This document shows, piece by piece, positions 26,950 to 38,510 of a stretch of DNA of 64,000 nucleotides. Within the stretch, counting starts at the first letter, position 1, and each line of letters begins with the position of its first letter. Made by a program: the position numbers and the translations under genes. The DNA comes from Nemania diffusa (Eukaryota > Ascomycota > Sordariomycetes > Xylariales > Xylariaceae). The notes under the pieces were generated by a model. The model ran no database searches and was not told the origin of the DNA. It saw nothing but the letters and a program-made list of their open reading frames with translations. Location of the stretch: contig JBBPUQ010000001.1 in NCBI GenBank assembly GCA_038501195.1, forward strand, positions 3,596,001 to 3,660,000, in the 5' to 3' direction.

Positions 26950-29165
26950 ATGACATTACCACGACGAAGCATGCAACAATGCTGCATTTCTTTACAGCGA
27001 CGTACCAGGATACCACACCGCCGATATCTGAGCAGTGTATCGCCAATAGGAGGCAGGGCAGTGTGTCAAATATGCCCCTTGATCGATGTGCTTATTCTTA
27101 TCATTCTAGTAGTTAGAATCGCAACCAACAGATTGCTTTTCCCGCCTTTCTAGATTCTGGTTGGCTACTGGCGCCATCGTCCCGACAGAGCACGAAGGTA
27201 TATGCAATGCCTTGTCTCCGAGTAACTTCGTACTAGAAGATGCTAAAATTTGAGTATCAGATGGGCATGCAAAACTCGTACGGGCAGGCTACCTGCGGCA
27301 GGTAAGTTATTGCTTGATTTCTACCCGTGCCATACGGAATCGCTGAGTTTCCATGGAGTCACACACAGGAATTTTTCATATGTTACCGTTCGGTGAAAGA
27401 GTGCAGGCAAAGCTAGAGGCTTTGATTGACAAGCATATGTCGCGCCTGGGTATGCCTTTCATACACCCGGCCCGTTCCTGATTATCATTCTTACACTCGA
27501 GTTTTGTCTAGGCGCCTCTAAAGTATCACTTTCGTCCATTTCATCTCAGGCACTCTGGCAGAAGACCAACCGGTTAGATGGCTATGGCCAAGAGGTATGG
27601 ATATACGAAACGAAGCGTTAGTAAGGTGTGCCCGAGCATTAACCATAAGCCTAGTTATTTCGCTTCACTGACCGGAAGGATGTACCATATATCCTGGCGC
27701 CGACTCACGAGGAAGAAATAACATCACTAGTAGCAAACAACGTCCAGTCTTATAAGAGTCTACCTTTACGGCTTTACCAGATAGGTAAGTTCTATCATAA
27801 TATCGGCATAAATCATAAGCTGATTCCTCAGGCCGCAAGTATCGCGATGAGATTCGTCCACGCCACGGCGTACTACGCTCAAGGGAGTTTGTTATGAAAG
27901 ATCTATACACTTTTGATCACTCGCTCCAATCAGCCTTGAAGACATACGAAGAAGCTCGCGCTGCCTATACCCAACTATTCGACGAGTTGAAACTGCCGTA
28001 TCTTGTTGCAGAAGCTAGTTCCGGCGACATTGGCGGTGATCTCAGCCACGAATATCACCTACCTTCGTCAATAGGGGAGGACAATGTGATCAGCTGTACA
28101 GAATGCAATTACGTCGCAAATGAAGAGCTAGCTACTGCGCGACCTATTCTTCACGGCGAGTCTTCCACAGGAGGTAGCAGCGTTGTGAGCAGTACTACAG
28201 CTCAAGTTTGGCGAGGTATTTCCAAGGACAGAAAAACTCTCGTAAACGTCTGGTACCCGACCTCTTTTACGGACGCTGACATCAACACACATGCTCTAAA
28301 ATCCATTCTCCCAAACCTGGACTCGAGTCTTGAAGCTGCTCTGCCACTGTGGGACTCGGCACTCAAATCCTCTAGTTCTTCAGCCAGTGGCCAGCAGCCC
28401 CAACTGTTGAACATAGTAGATTACAGACTAGGCCAGCAGTTTGTAGACGACCTCAAAAATGAGCCTGGCCAATTCCCTATGCTTCCTCCCCAAACTCCCG
28501 TCGAGTTATCTCAGCTTGACACACAATACATAACGTCTTCAACGAACGGTGAACCTTTTAATACGATTCGTATTCACGACAGCGATCATTGCCCTCGATG
28601 TGCATCTGGAAAGCTCAAGATCCAAAAGGCTATAGAGCTTGGACATACCTTTCACTTAGGTACGAAATATTCAGACGCCCTGAATGCTTGCGTTAGAGTA
28701 CCTTCTACCGTGGCCGGCGATAGTCTTGCTCCGGCCAACAGTATGACTAGTGTGCCAATGCAGATGGGCTGCCATGGAATAGGTGTTTCTAGAATTATCG
28801 GGGCTGTAGCCCACCATTTGGCTGACGAACGGGGGCTAAACTGGCCACGCGCTATCGCGCCTTTCGAGGCCGTGGTCATCTCCAGAGGAGACGCTGAAGA
28901 TGCTACGACTGTTTTACGTTCGTTAACTGTACCTTCGGACACCTTTCCTCCAACCGACGTGATCCTAGATGATCGTACTGAAGCCTCTTTCCCCTGGAAG
29001 TTGAAAGACGCAGACTTAGTAGGATACCCCGTCATCGTTATTCTCGGGCGCAAGTGGAAGTCGGACCGCTTATGTGAAGTCCAGTGCCGACGGCTTGGCT
29101 CTGTAGAATTCGTCCCGCTCGACCAACTGCAAAAACACATCAACAAGCTGCTCGCTCAGCTGTAA
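26950..29165 (+). CDS. Prolyl-tRNA synthetase, mitochondrial (bacterial-type class II)
   Basis: Seven exons: 26950-27060, 27113-27197, 27261-27301, 27359-27449, 27512-27594, 27655-27784 and 27832-29165 (624 residues). It charges tRNA-Pro in mitochondria. The amino end [20 protein letters not shown] is a basic presequence. Then [92 protein letters not shown] (motifs 1 and 2), and [18 protein letters not shown] (motif 3), followed by an anticodon-binding domain ([19 protein letters not shown]). The family has an editing-type insertion between motifs 2 and 3; here that stretch is short of clear marks. The first intron (27061-27112) is the least certain; later junctions are fixed by the conserved protein. 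Confidence 0.92.
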
Positions 29166-29364
29166 AGTGCCTACCCGCCTGGAGGGATAACTTTACTTCA
29201 GCTATACTCTAGCACTGGCATTGGTCTCCCTCATATGTAATTTTAGACCCTATATATGTCGAACGATTAAAATACTGTATTATATCAGGGGCATCCATCT
29301 ATACACCTTCACTACCACGTGACTATCATGACCCTTCCTTGTGAATTACCCACCCCCTATTCAT

Positions 29365-31485
29365 TTACACATGCCGTCTACGCGCCCACTTGGTCAGATA
29401 CTCTCTCCCCTCAATCCTATATGTATCCTCTTCAACGTACGATCCACCCTGCGCCTCTGTCTGCAACACTAGATTAAGCCCCTTCTCGCTCTCGTTGTAC
29501 CGCGGCCACCCGGGCAAGCCGCTCCCATTCGGATCTCCCGTGTGCGCGAAGCGGATCCACTGCTTGCTCATCTGCGCGCTGAGGGCGCGGTATCCCGGCC
29601 ACGGACCGACGGCGGCCGGGTTCGCGAAGACGAACGCGACCTCGCTGAAGTGCGCAACGCCCTTGTACGCAGGGGCCAGCGTGACGGCGACGGTCCCGTT
29701 CTCGCTGCCCAAGGCGGTATTATTAAAGTCCGCGTTCGTGTAGCCCGCCAGCGGCCGCGTGTTGAAGCGGTACACGAAGGTGGGCGCGCCGCGGGCGTAC
29801 TCGCGGGCGTCGGCGAGCCGCGGCGCGTGGTAGAAGACATCCCCAACGATGGCCGCCACGCGCTTGTACTGGTACCCCTCCGCCGCGAAGCGCTCGGCCC
29901 CCGTGGCCAGGGGTATCCCGCGCGCCGGGTCGTCCGGGTAGAGCTCCATGATGCGCGACACGGTCGATGCCGGGAACCCGAAGCCGGTGTCGCGCAGCAG
30001 GTAGGTGCGCAGGTCCGCGTCCGTGTTGATCACGCCCACCGGCGCGTTGTCAGTGCCTTCGTCCGAGTTCGTCCCGTATAGGTGCGGGACGTGCGCGAAG
30101 CGCCCTTCGCGTAGGAGCTCGGTTGGATAGGCGGGGATCACATCGCCGTCTAGATAGCATGGGTTAGAATAGGTGAAGAATTCGACTCTGACATCCCCTT
30201 TCTCTCCTTCTCTCTAGGTTATGTAGGGGGAGAGAAAGAAAGCGCGGGAAAAGAGAAGCTCGTTGCGAGATCTATCCATGAGCGTGTTGACTTACCTACT
30301 GTAGGATACCAACCTGGCCCGGTAACAGCCGAGGCGTTTAAAAACGGGAAAATAACCTCGTAACCAACGGTTCTGAGACACTTCAGCGTGTCTATCGCTT
30401 GCGTGCAGTTCACTTGATCGACAATCTTGTCATAGATTGGCTGATACCAGTCGGATCCGTTATACCAAGCCGTCGCAGCGCTGCCACTTTCCTGGATGGA
30501 ACGGTGGAACAACCCGTCCGTCCGTCCACCATAGGTCATCAGGAGTTGGCCCTACACGGATTGTGTGTATTAGTATACAGTGTATTTTCTGTTAATATCT
30601 AGGTACGTAAGGAGGGCTGGAAGATTCGCCATTCTCTGGAGGGTACGCACAACGGCAAATGAGCCCGCTGATTCACCCCATATCGTGACCGAAGAGGGAT
30701 CTCCGCCAAAGGCGCCTATATTCTCCTGAATCCAAGCGAGTGCCTTACGCATGTCCCGGAGGGCAAGGTTCGTATTTCCAGACCCCTGTTAGACACTAAT
30801 TAGTCGGTTTATGACAGCATCACACATACTAGATTGCATATTTCATATTCTATACCCAGCCCATCACTTCCAGAGCCGTTGACAACTAGAGCCGCACGAG
30901 TGACCATACCTGAATCTCTCTCGAATACATATTCCCCCACCCACCCTTCCGATAATTAATACTCGCCGCCAGGATCGGCAGACCGATATCGGCAGACCGC
31001 TGGACAAGGAATGTAAGGTTGTAACTCGGCAGCCCGCTCGTACCGACCTGATAGCTCCCCCCGTGGATCCACAGCAAGACGGGGAGTTTCGGCAGCGTCG
31101 TCTTTCCTCCCACAGCCCGTGTCCCCTCCCCGCCCTCGCGCATCCGCCACGGCCCCGACGGCCGCACGATGTTGATGCTGAGACAGTCCTCGCTCATGCC
31201 GAAGTGCCCATCAATCGCAATGTTGTCATCCGGGCACGCGGGGCCGTAGACCTTGGCCGGCCGCGCGCCCTTCCAGGTTTGGTCCAGTGACTGCGGAATC
31301 CGAAACCGGTTACGGCCCCCGGTGTCTTGCGCGTACGGTATTCCAAGGAAGATGTCCTGCCGAAACGCCGGTAGATGCAGACCCTCGTAACTACCATTGA
31401 GGACGCGGACTACAGGCTCTGCCGCAGCCGTGGCCGTCAGGCCCGCCGCGACTAGCAGCGCCCTTAAAAATGATCGTCCTGCCAT
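29365..31485 (-). CDS. Secreted type-B carboxylesterase/lipase
   Basis: Exons 31485-30910, 30785-30651, 30551-30296 and 30149-29365 encode 583 residues, the usual size. A signal peptide ([22 protein letters not shown]) predicts secretion. The alpha/beta-hydrolase marks are [11 protein letters not shown], the oxyanion region [12 protein letters not shown], the nucleophile elbow GESAGS (Ser about 231), the acid in GTNSDEGT, and the catalytic histidine in [13 protein letters not shown]-glycosylation sequons are frequent (NGS, NLT, NCT, NGT). These enzymes hydrolyse carboxylic esters, from lipids to cell-wall or toxin esters; the natural substrate cannot be read here. The third exon donor (GTAAGT) and the GTGCGT donor of intron 2 are phase-consistent. 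The last exon is very GC-rich, which creates a long spurious antisense frame. Confidence 0.93.
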
Positions 31486-32377
31486 GACCAGTTCCTCACT
31501 ACGGTAGGTAGGTTCACGGCGTTGTCACCTCGTGGAAATCACCCGACCCAACTTGTGAAGAGACCAGACCAGAAGATGCTGTCCAGTGGCACCGCCACTA
31601 CAGGCGCCAAGTGCGGGGAACGCAATAAGCAGGCCCCTGATCCGGCGTATCTCTATCGAGCACCCTCTGCCGAGCACGGAATTCCATCCCGAGGTGGACT
31701 ACATGAAGGTGGTGCTCTCGGCGAAGCCATGCATGCAGATCCGCTGCAGATCAGTTTCCGGTCGAGCTGGAGCGTGCGGGGATAGAGTCAACAATCACAT
31801 TATGTTATCGTCGCCTTGCTAAGAAACAGATCCTATATTTGGAGGCTGGTGTAGGATTTAGTCAACCGGCAATGGACAGATAGATATTCATGGGGTTTGT
31901 GTCGCGGTTACACACCAAAAGACCTGTTCCAGCCCCTTAACGGGTATATCAGAATCGCTCATCACCGTACAGTATGACTTGCTGAATCTGTTGTGTGATG
32001 TAAAGAGTTAGGCGTAGCATGGAGGATGCCTAGCCACTATGGAACGTTAAGATCGGGGCCGGAGTAAATAATACCAGCCGATAGTCCCATTGAGGACAGA
32101 GTAACCCTTCCAACCTATGGAGTATTACCAACACCATTAATGCACAACCACTGTGCGCAAGGTATAGTTTCGCCAGCATCCCGAGATGACCAACTGTGTC
32201 AGGTTTCGGCGCATTCTTTCGTTTGGTTTGTACAGTGTGCCATAAACTAGCAATGTCTGGCCGAGTGCCGTATTTCCCTAACACCGCTAATGCATATGAC
32301 CGTGAACCGCCCAAGTCCACCCTATATCTACAGTTCAAGCAAAAGGTTAAAAATAGTGAAAGACAAACAACAGCGTC
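31486..32377. other. Intergenic region
   Basis: Between the carboxylesterase start and the glutaredoxin stop, both minus. No convincing coding frame; short open frames overlap in both directions without codon structure. Confidence 0.5.
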
Positions 32378-33302
32378 TCACGACGCCTTTTCTCTGGCGT
32401 TGCCAGTGAACCGTTCCTTCATAGAAAGCTTCTTGCCGCCCATTGACTTAAACTTGTCGATAAGTGTCTTCCTCGTGTCGAGTTCCGCAATGTCATCGCT
32501 ACCACCGACACTCTCGCCATGAATCATGATGTTAGGGACTGTCCGTCTACCGGTCTTTTCAGCCAGTAGGGCCTGGAGTTTCGAGCCAAGCGGGTGTTCG
32601 TCCAGCTCAACAACGTAGGGCGTAGGCTCTATTATGTATTTCTCGAGCAGAACACCCTTCGCTTTCTTCGAATAAGGGCAGTACGTCTTTGAAAAGATAA
32701 CAACTGGATAATAGTTAGCAGAGGCAGAACCAGGATGTACTTTGCTAGTGCTAATCTATACCTGGTGACTTCTTCAGAATCTGGCGTAGAACAACCTCGA
32801 CTTCTGAATCTTCATCGTCTTCTTTATCATCCTCTTTGCCGTCCTCATCCTCGCCATCGGCATCAACATCGGCATCTTGCTTTGAGATCCTATACTTGCC
32901 CTTTGTCTGGCCTCCGGCGGAGCTTCCCACACCGACGACATCGCTTGGCGCATCTGGCCTGAGTGGGGATTTTGCGTTTGCCTGCTCCTTGGCTTGTTGT
33001 TCAGCAGCCCGTAGTCGGTCGGCCATCTCTTGGGCTAATATCTCGTCGTCTTCGTCAACGCTGCCGTCCCCGTCATGGTCTTTTAGATTTTCGTCGGCGG
33101 AGGAGCCCTTTCCGCTCATAACGACCTGTCCACCACCTCCATGCCGTTGATCTAACCCGTTCACTGTCTTTCCGAAGAAGCTCTTTATCGTTCGAGGATC
33201 ATGCGCTGCCGTATGTCGCTTCTGGGACGTGAAGAACAATATGGTGATAACGATAGCAAGGATCGTTATCATGAAAAATCGTAACCGTCGTGGAGAAGGC
33301 AT
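32378..33302 (-). CDS. Membrane-anchored glutaredoxin (Grx6/Grx7-like)
   Basis: Exons 33302-32762 and 32703-32378 (58-base intron with GCTAAC branch point) encode 288 residues. A short cytosolic end is followed by one membrane helix (about residues 9-25, FFMITILAIVITILFF), an acidic disordered stem of about 150 residues, and a carboxyl-terminal glutaredoxin domain: VVIFSKTYCPYSKK with active-site Cys about 189, TVPNIMIHGESVGG (the conserved TVP and glutathione-binding GG), and SDDIAEL. Yeast Grx6 and Grx7 are type II membrane glutaredoxins of the ER/Golgi lumen; the same topology is inferred. The CPYS motif has one cysteine, so monothiol. The stem contains an EF-hand-like loop DHDGDGSVDEDDE at residues 75-87. 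Confidence 0.92.
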
Positions 33303-33321
33303 CGTGTCGGGGGAAACCTTT

Positions 33322-33345
33322 ATGTTGGGTTGGGTTGGGTTGGGT
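33322..33345. repeat. Short (TTGGG)n tandem before the glutaredoxin gene
   Basis: Four to five copies of TTGGG lie about 20 bases upstream of the glutaredoxin start codon, in its probable leader. The unit differs from the TTAGGG telomere repeat of these fungi. Confidence 0.7.
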
Positions 33346-34007
33346 CAATAACCCTCTAGCGGAGATCTCTTCTCTTCTTCGTTTAGATGTACCGTTGCGT
33401 TGCGTTGCGCTTATGTGGTTGTAGATAGGATAGCTAGAGAAGTCTTGTTTTTATCGAACGGGAGGCACTAGTATGTCTCGGATAGCTCTTTAGTCTAGAC
33501 AAAACCGGCGAAACCAAACGGGGATGGAAAATGGCGACACGTAATAGATGGCCGGGCGGCTCCGAGTATTTGACTATTCGATTGTCTGGTCTCTGCCTGG
33601 ATCTGAGGCTTAACAAAATCAACACCTATCCAAAGCACAGTGTACTCATGAGATGGTGCGATGGGTGATCTGCTGGGATAGGCTGTTGAACTGATTGGAT
33701 TACGTATAGATAAAGCCAACTCCCCAATTAATTGCGGCTAAAGTGACCAAGGCATCGGCTTTCAAATTGAGTCTCATGTGGAAGGTATGTCCGCCAAAAG
33801 CATCAAAATATGATATGATGGGGAAATGATGCTGGGGGTTGAGAGTTTCAGCAGCGCATAATTCGAACCTACCATACTTACATAACTTATCTACTGGCCT
33901 ACCTAGCTGTCTGATATGAATAGGTAGAGCCGTGTTCTAGGCTCAGCAGTGCAGTGGAGATGTATCTAGTGGCGGCAGGGGACTGGAACTGCTGATCTGC
34001 AATTACC

Positions 34008-34015
34008 CAGCTTTA
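34008..34015. repeat. Left target-site duplication of element 1
   Basis: CAGCTTTA is repeated exactly at 34730-34737, on the outer side of the other inverted end. Confidence 0.85.
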
Positions 34016-34729
34016 GAGCCCACCTGCATACGCCTCGATTTCATCCTACATGGGCCATGACTCCACCTACTTTAACTACAGTTGTACTAGTGCTGTGCAC
34101 ATCACCTACTTTTGGTATAGTTCCCAGCAGAAGGACAATTACACCAAAAGTACCAGCATTGTAAGTAAAAATTCAACCATAGCCAGCCACCTACCAAGCC
34201 ACCTACCAAGCCACCTACCTAGCCACTTATCTAGCCACACAGCTTTAAGTAGTTGTGCTTACTTACTTATTTATTCAATTAACCTATTTACTTGGACCTA
34301 CTGAGCCACACAGAGCCACACAAAGCCATACTTTTAGCCACAAATAAAGCCACAATCTGAAAATCTATTCTTACCCCTTACTGTAATTTACCACCAACTT
34401 ACCACTTTATCTACCACTTCACCTACCACTTTACCTACTACTTGACCTACCACTTGACCTACTACTTGACCTACCACTTGACCTACTACTTGACCTACCA
34501 CTTGACCTACTACTTGACCTACCACTTGACCTACTACTTGACCTACTGCTTTGCTTATTATTTCACTTACTATTTCAACTTGTCAAATAAATATAGCAAA
34601 TAATTCGGTAGAAATAAGTAATCGCTATGTAGTAAGTAGGTAGGTAGGTACGCGGTAGTACTTGGATAATCAAACTAAGTGGGGGCATGGCGCATGTAGG
34701 ATGAAATCGAGGCGTATGCAGGTGGGCTC
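34016..34729. mobile_element. Non-autonomous hAT-like DNA element 1 (714 bases)
   Basis: The ends are inverted repeats: the first 37 bases (from GAGCCCACCTGCATACG) are perfectly complementary to 34693-34729, and similarity continues for about 14 more bases with three mismatches. An 8-base direct repeat CAGCTTTA flanks it. Eight-base duplications with inverted ends are typical of hAT-superfamily transposons. No transposase frame is present, so it must have been moved by another element. Inside are a 12-base array of AGCCACCTACCA (about 34185-34240) and a longer array of CCTACYACTTGA (about 34402-34556). The perfect ends and duplication suggest a recent insertion. Confidence 0.85.
34402..34556. 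repeat. 12-base tandem array inside element 1
   Basis: About twelve units of CCTACCACTTGA alternate with CCTACTACTTGA, producing a 24-base higher-order period in the middle. The flanking units are more diverged, as expected of arrays homogenised from the centre. Confidence 0.85.
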
Positions 34730-34737
34730 CAGCTTTA
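34730..34737. repeat. Right target-site duplication of element 1
   Basis: CAGCTTTA, identical to 34008-34015. Confidence 0.85.
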
Positions 34738-35442
34738 CTAGGATTAGCGGGTACCTAATTTATTCTGTAGGTACAGATATCTAGCCTATGTGGATCCCGT
34801 ATGGAAGCTTGGACCACCTGTAAGAACTAGGTATATCTAGACCTCTAGAACTTACACCTACGCACACATATATAAATAGGGACCTATCTTCTAGGTAGGT
34901 AAGGTAACACTTCTTATTACTTACTAAAATCAATGTTATTCTTTGAAGATTTTACATTCAGCCGTAGATTCAAATCTAGAGGGAGTCAAGTTTGTCAACT
35001 CATTGCGTCGTCGGCCCGCTGCATCGACGGTTACCCTACACTCTTTCTAATCCTCATCAATTACATACTTAGGTAGGTACCTATATACATAGTTAGCTAC
35101 CTTACTGTACCGTGGCATTTATTCTAGCTGCTCTTATGTAGATAATTAGAAGCTTTCGCGCAGATGAGGCAAAATTAAAAGACACAGACTTATATCTATG
35201 TACTAATTAAACAGTACCTACTACAGTGTAATCTGGGGAACAGTGCCTGCTATTTTTTCTTTAAAAATGTTCCAAACGAATGTGACAACATTGCCAACTT
35301 ACTGTGCCACACAGAGTATACGTACGCAAGCCCTAACCAGGACCTCTGTTACTATACTCATTGCGATAGCCCAGAACCCAATAGTTCTTCAAAGGCAATA
35401 AGATGTAAAAAGTCGAGAAAAAGATAGCAGAAACGGACTCGC

Positions 35443-35514
35443 TGGACTCGCGGGGAATCGAACCCCGGACCACTCCCATGCTAAGGGAGTATTATACCAC
35501 TAAACCACAAGCCC
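35443..35514 (-). tRNA. tRNA-Ala (anticodon AGC)
   Basis: A 72-base cloverleaf without intron. The acceptor stem GGGCTTG pairs with CGAGTCC, including the G3-U70 pair that marks alanine tRNAs. The anticodon stem CTCCC/GGGAG holds the loop TTAGCAT, anticodon AGC, read as inosine at the wobble position. The T arm is CGGGG-TTCGATT-CCCCG. A run of five T (complement of 35418-35422) about 20 bases downstream would end RNA polymerase III transcription. Confidence 0.96.
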
Positions 35515-35963
35515 CAATTGATGTTCAAACTCGGTTTGTTCATTTCATGAATCCTGGCAGGGGATTTTGGTTCATTCGAAGGGGAGGGGGACGAGAGCAT
35601 CGTGAGTTCGAGTCGTGTTGGTGTAGGGTGCTGGTGGGTGACGGGCAGTTGTTCGTGCCCCACTGGGGCTTGCGAAAGGGGGGCAGAAACTACCCGGGAG
35701 CAGAGCATATGTATACATGCGGTTGTCGGTGTAAACGAGTTACTTTATTGTACATATATGGTAAAATAGAAAATAGACGAGGAAGTGTGCTAAAAATAAA
35801 CATCTCATACTATAGTCATCTCGTGATACCTCGGCGAACAAACCCTTAATCAACCCATGTATATGCCGCCTATACCTAGCCTATACTCAGCCCATGTGAT
35901 TCTTCACTTGAGCTGTTTCTGCTTATCATACGAAATGAATAAAGCAAAAAGCCAGTCGCCATC

Positions 35964-37109
35964 TTAAATTATGCATACGTCTTTGCGTGCGTCTCCAAAT
36001 CCATTCTTCTCAGTAGGTTTCTTGTTACCGCCAAGCACGAGCTTCTCTAGTGTGCTCACTATCTTCGCTGAAGTGTTCTCCTCTGTATTGCCACCCATAA
36101 GTTCCTTAAACCGCTCAATCAATGTCATCTTGAGGCCAGGTGGCCCATCGAGAATTCCAGATTCCCATTGCCTTAGTTCAGCCCTTCCCGCAGAGATTAT
36201 ACAGCCAGCGAATTCTTGTAAGTCTAAGCCCCCTAGAAGGCGTGACCACAAAAACCATGTTCCATGGCGTAGAACACACTCCTCAATAACCGTCTTGCGC
36301 TCGAATCTCGCAGGAGACTCCCGTGCAGAGGATACCATCAATCCGTATCCGACCATATTAATCATCACGAAGACTCCGGCAATATCGTCTAGCGACAATG
36401 ATCGGATGTACTCGATCTGCTTTGGTCGAGCATCTAGTCTCGTCAAGGGGTTGAACTGTCCTCCGATGGGGGATGATAAGGCAAATGGTAGTTCATAGAC
36501 GCCGTCTACGATGGAGTGATAATACTCCACCGGGATCGGTATACACGGCTCATTCGCTGCAATATCCGCAATCCGATCGCATTGATATAAAGCTCGCTTG
36601 AGTATCATAACCAGGCGACCTTGTTGTGGTGGCATTAAAGAAGGGAGCCATGGGGGCGAGGCAATGGAGAAGACCTTTGGGCATTCTCTTATAAGGCGGT
36701 CAATCCTTTCGTCGCGGAGTTCGAGCTCATGGATCATCGAGAACGTATCCTTAGGTAATACGCAGCGCTCGTCGGTGGATGAAGAAAGAATGTTTCCCAG
36801 AGATGGTAGTATAAATGTAGCAGCCCGGGTTTTGGAGATAGAGTGCTCGTATGATTCGATAAGTGTACCCATTCCCTACCCTCAAATTAGAAATACATTT
36901 ATCAAAGATTGTTATGATATATAATAAAGTCATGTAGATACCTTATTTGTCGCCATAAAGCATTTTCGTGTTGTAGTATCCATGTGCTCAACAATACTTA
37001 ACACAATCTCGTCCGGTATCCCGGCGATGCCTTGGTATTGGGATCTCGTCATGGTACAGCTTTTGCTGCATATCCAAGGCGGGTTTGGTATGACTTCAAG
37101 ATCTGCCAT
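35964..37109 (-). CDS. F-box-like protein of unknown target
   Basis: Exons 37109-36942 and 36875-35964 (66-base intron, GTATCT to GGGTAG) encode 359 residues. Residues about 29-57 (GIAGIPDEIVLSIVEHMDTTTRKCFMATNK) resemble the start of an F-box (LP-E-----I-), the usual Skp1-binding module of ubiquitin-ligase receptors. The rest (SLDDIAGVFVMINMVGYG, FERKTVIEECVLRHGTWFLWSRLLGG) is alpha-helical without a motif I can name; this body occurs in fungal F-box-like families. Two cysteines in WICSKSCTM precede the box. No membrane segment. The first exon is inferred from phase and F-box similarity. Confidence 0.72.
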
Positions 37110-38510
37110 TTGGCCGGTCTGCTATAAACCCATAACATTAGAAATACAGTAGGCTTGAGAATCTCCGCAACTAATTAGGTATGTGTTTGTGTGTGTTTTG
37201 AGTTTCGACCGCAGAGCTTACAGTATGTGTTTGGTGAGCAATGTTTGTAAGCAACATTTAATCTATCGTCGACAAAAGCCGTCATTCACGAAGTTATACA
37301 GTTAACCGCTCGAGTTCCGGTGAATGGTATACATCTAGAGAGATGAGAATGTAACCCGGATTGAAATAGGCGACGAGGTCGAGGTAGGATACAATAGCAG
37401 GTCTTGTCAATACATCAAGCCAGGACCAACGAGCATGAATACTATTGTAATATACTTAGATGGTGAATAAAGAGGCAAAATGCCATTGTGCGAGATGAAA
37501 GCTTATAATAAGTCGGCTGACTTCCGCGACAAAAAGCCGAGTGGTGTTGTGTAAGGAGGGCCAGGGCCGCATGTGCGAACCTTGATGGCAGCCGACCGCA
37601 ATCAACTATGTCAACACATGAGAAGGTCCCCTTCCTTGGCGCTCTTGGACCATCCGGGTGCCACTCTAGTTCGACCCAACGTCATCTCTGCAACCGCTTC
37701 CTTAGTTCTCTCGACTAACGAAGTGCTTAGCTTTGTGGGATGAGATGATTGCAGTCGCAAGGTCCGATGACAGGAAGGTTGAGATAGGTACTAGGGGAGA
37801 AGCGGCGGAATGAGAAAGGCCGATTGGCTTTCCTCGAATTGAAGTTTGCCTGAGTCTCTGTCCTCGGATAGCCTTGCCTATGATTCATGGCACTGGTTGG
37901 AAATAACGGGATCTAACAAACGTTGAGATCGATGACAAGAAGCAAGTTCATGCATGGTAGGCACGGTCCACGGATTTGGGATTAGATTAAGGTAGGGACT
38001 CGGGAGGCCTGGTCGGTGCGTGCCGAGATAGTACCCAATGCGGCAAGCATCCATACCTATAGCTAATTGTTTACTTGCCTCTGCTTTTGATCTGTCATAT
38101 TATTCTATTTTTATTGAGCCACATCCTTATTCATTAGGTAAGTAGATAAATCGCGTCTATCATTGAAAGAGACGTGTAGAATCTGATAAACACTGTACAG
38201 TGTACAGCCCTTCTAGTCATAGTTGTTTTATTCATTTTTTATATAAATTATACTATTAAAAGTACAAAAAATAGTACGAATTAACCTAAGTACAGCCCTA
38301 TATACATACCTACATAGTGTAGCTGAGGCTTAGACTAGTAATAGTCCTTCATTCTCATCTTTGACGCCGTCCTAGGAACCTTTTGACTATTTTCGCAAGT
38401 CCTGGCATCCTTTTTTTTTTTAACCTACCTACTTATCAAGAACTGACATCCCGAGTAAATCTCGCTGTGGACAGCGCCCAAAACCTTACCCTAGACTCTC
38501 CTTAAACATC
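37110..38510. promoter_or_regulatory. Divergent intergenic region between F-box-like gene and P450
   Basis: 1.4 kb holding both promoters. AT-rich near 38220-38280; a run of T at about 38410-38420 and CT-rich DNA precede the P450 start. No specific operator recognised. Confidence 0.45.

Noticed and set aside
29542..30081. 180-codon plus-strand frame opposite the carboxylesterase
   Set aside because: Arg/Val/Gly-rich shadow caused by G/C-ended codons of the real gene on the minus strand, which has clear catalytic motifs.
33322..33345. (TTGGG)n as an interstitial telomere repeat
   Set aside because: Unit is TTGGG, not TTAGGG, and is very short; more likely a promoter/leader repeat.
34385..34560. 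CRISPR-like direct repeats
   Set aside because: Head-to-tail 12-base units without spacers, in a eukaryotic genome and inside a transposon; ordinary tandem array.
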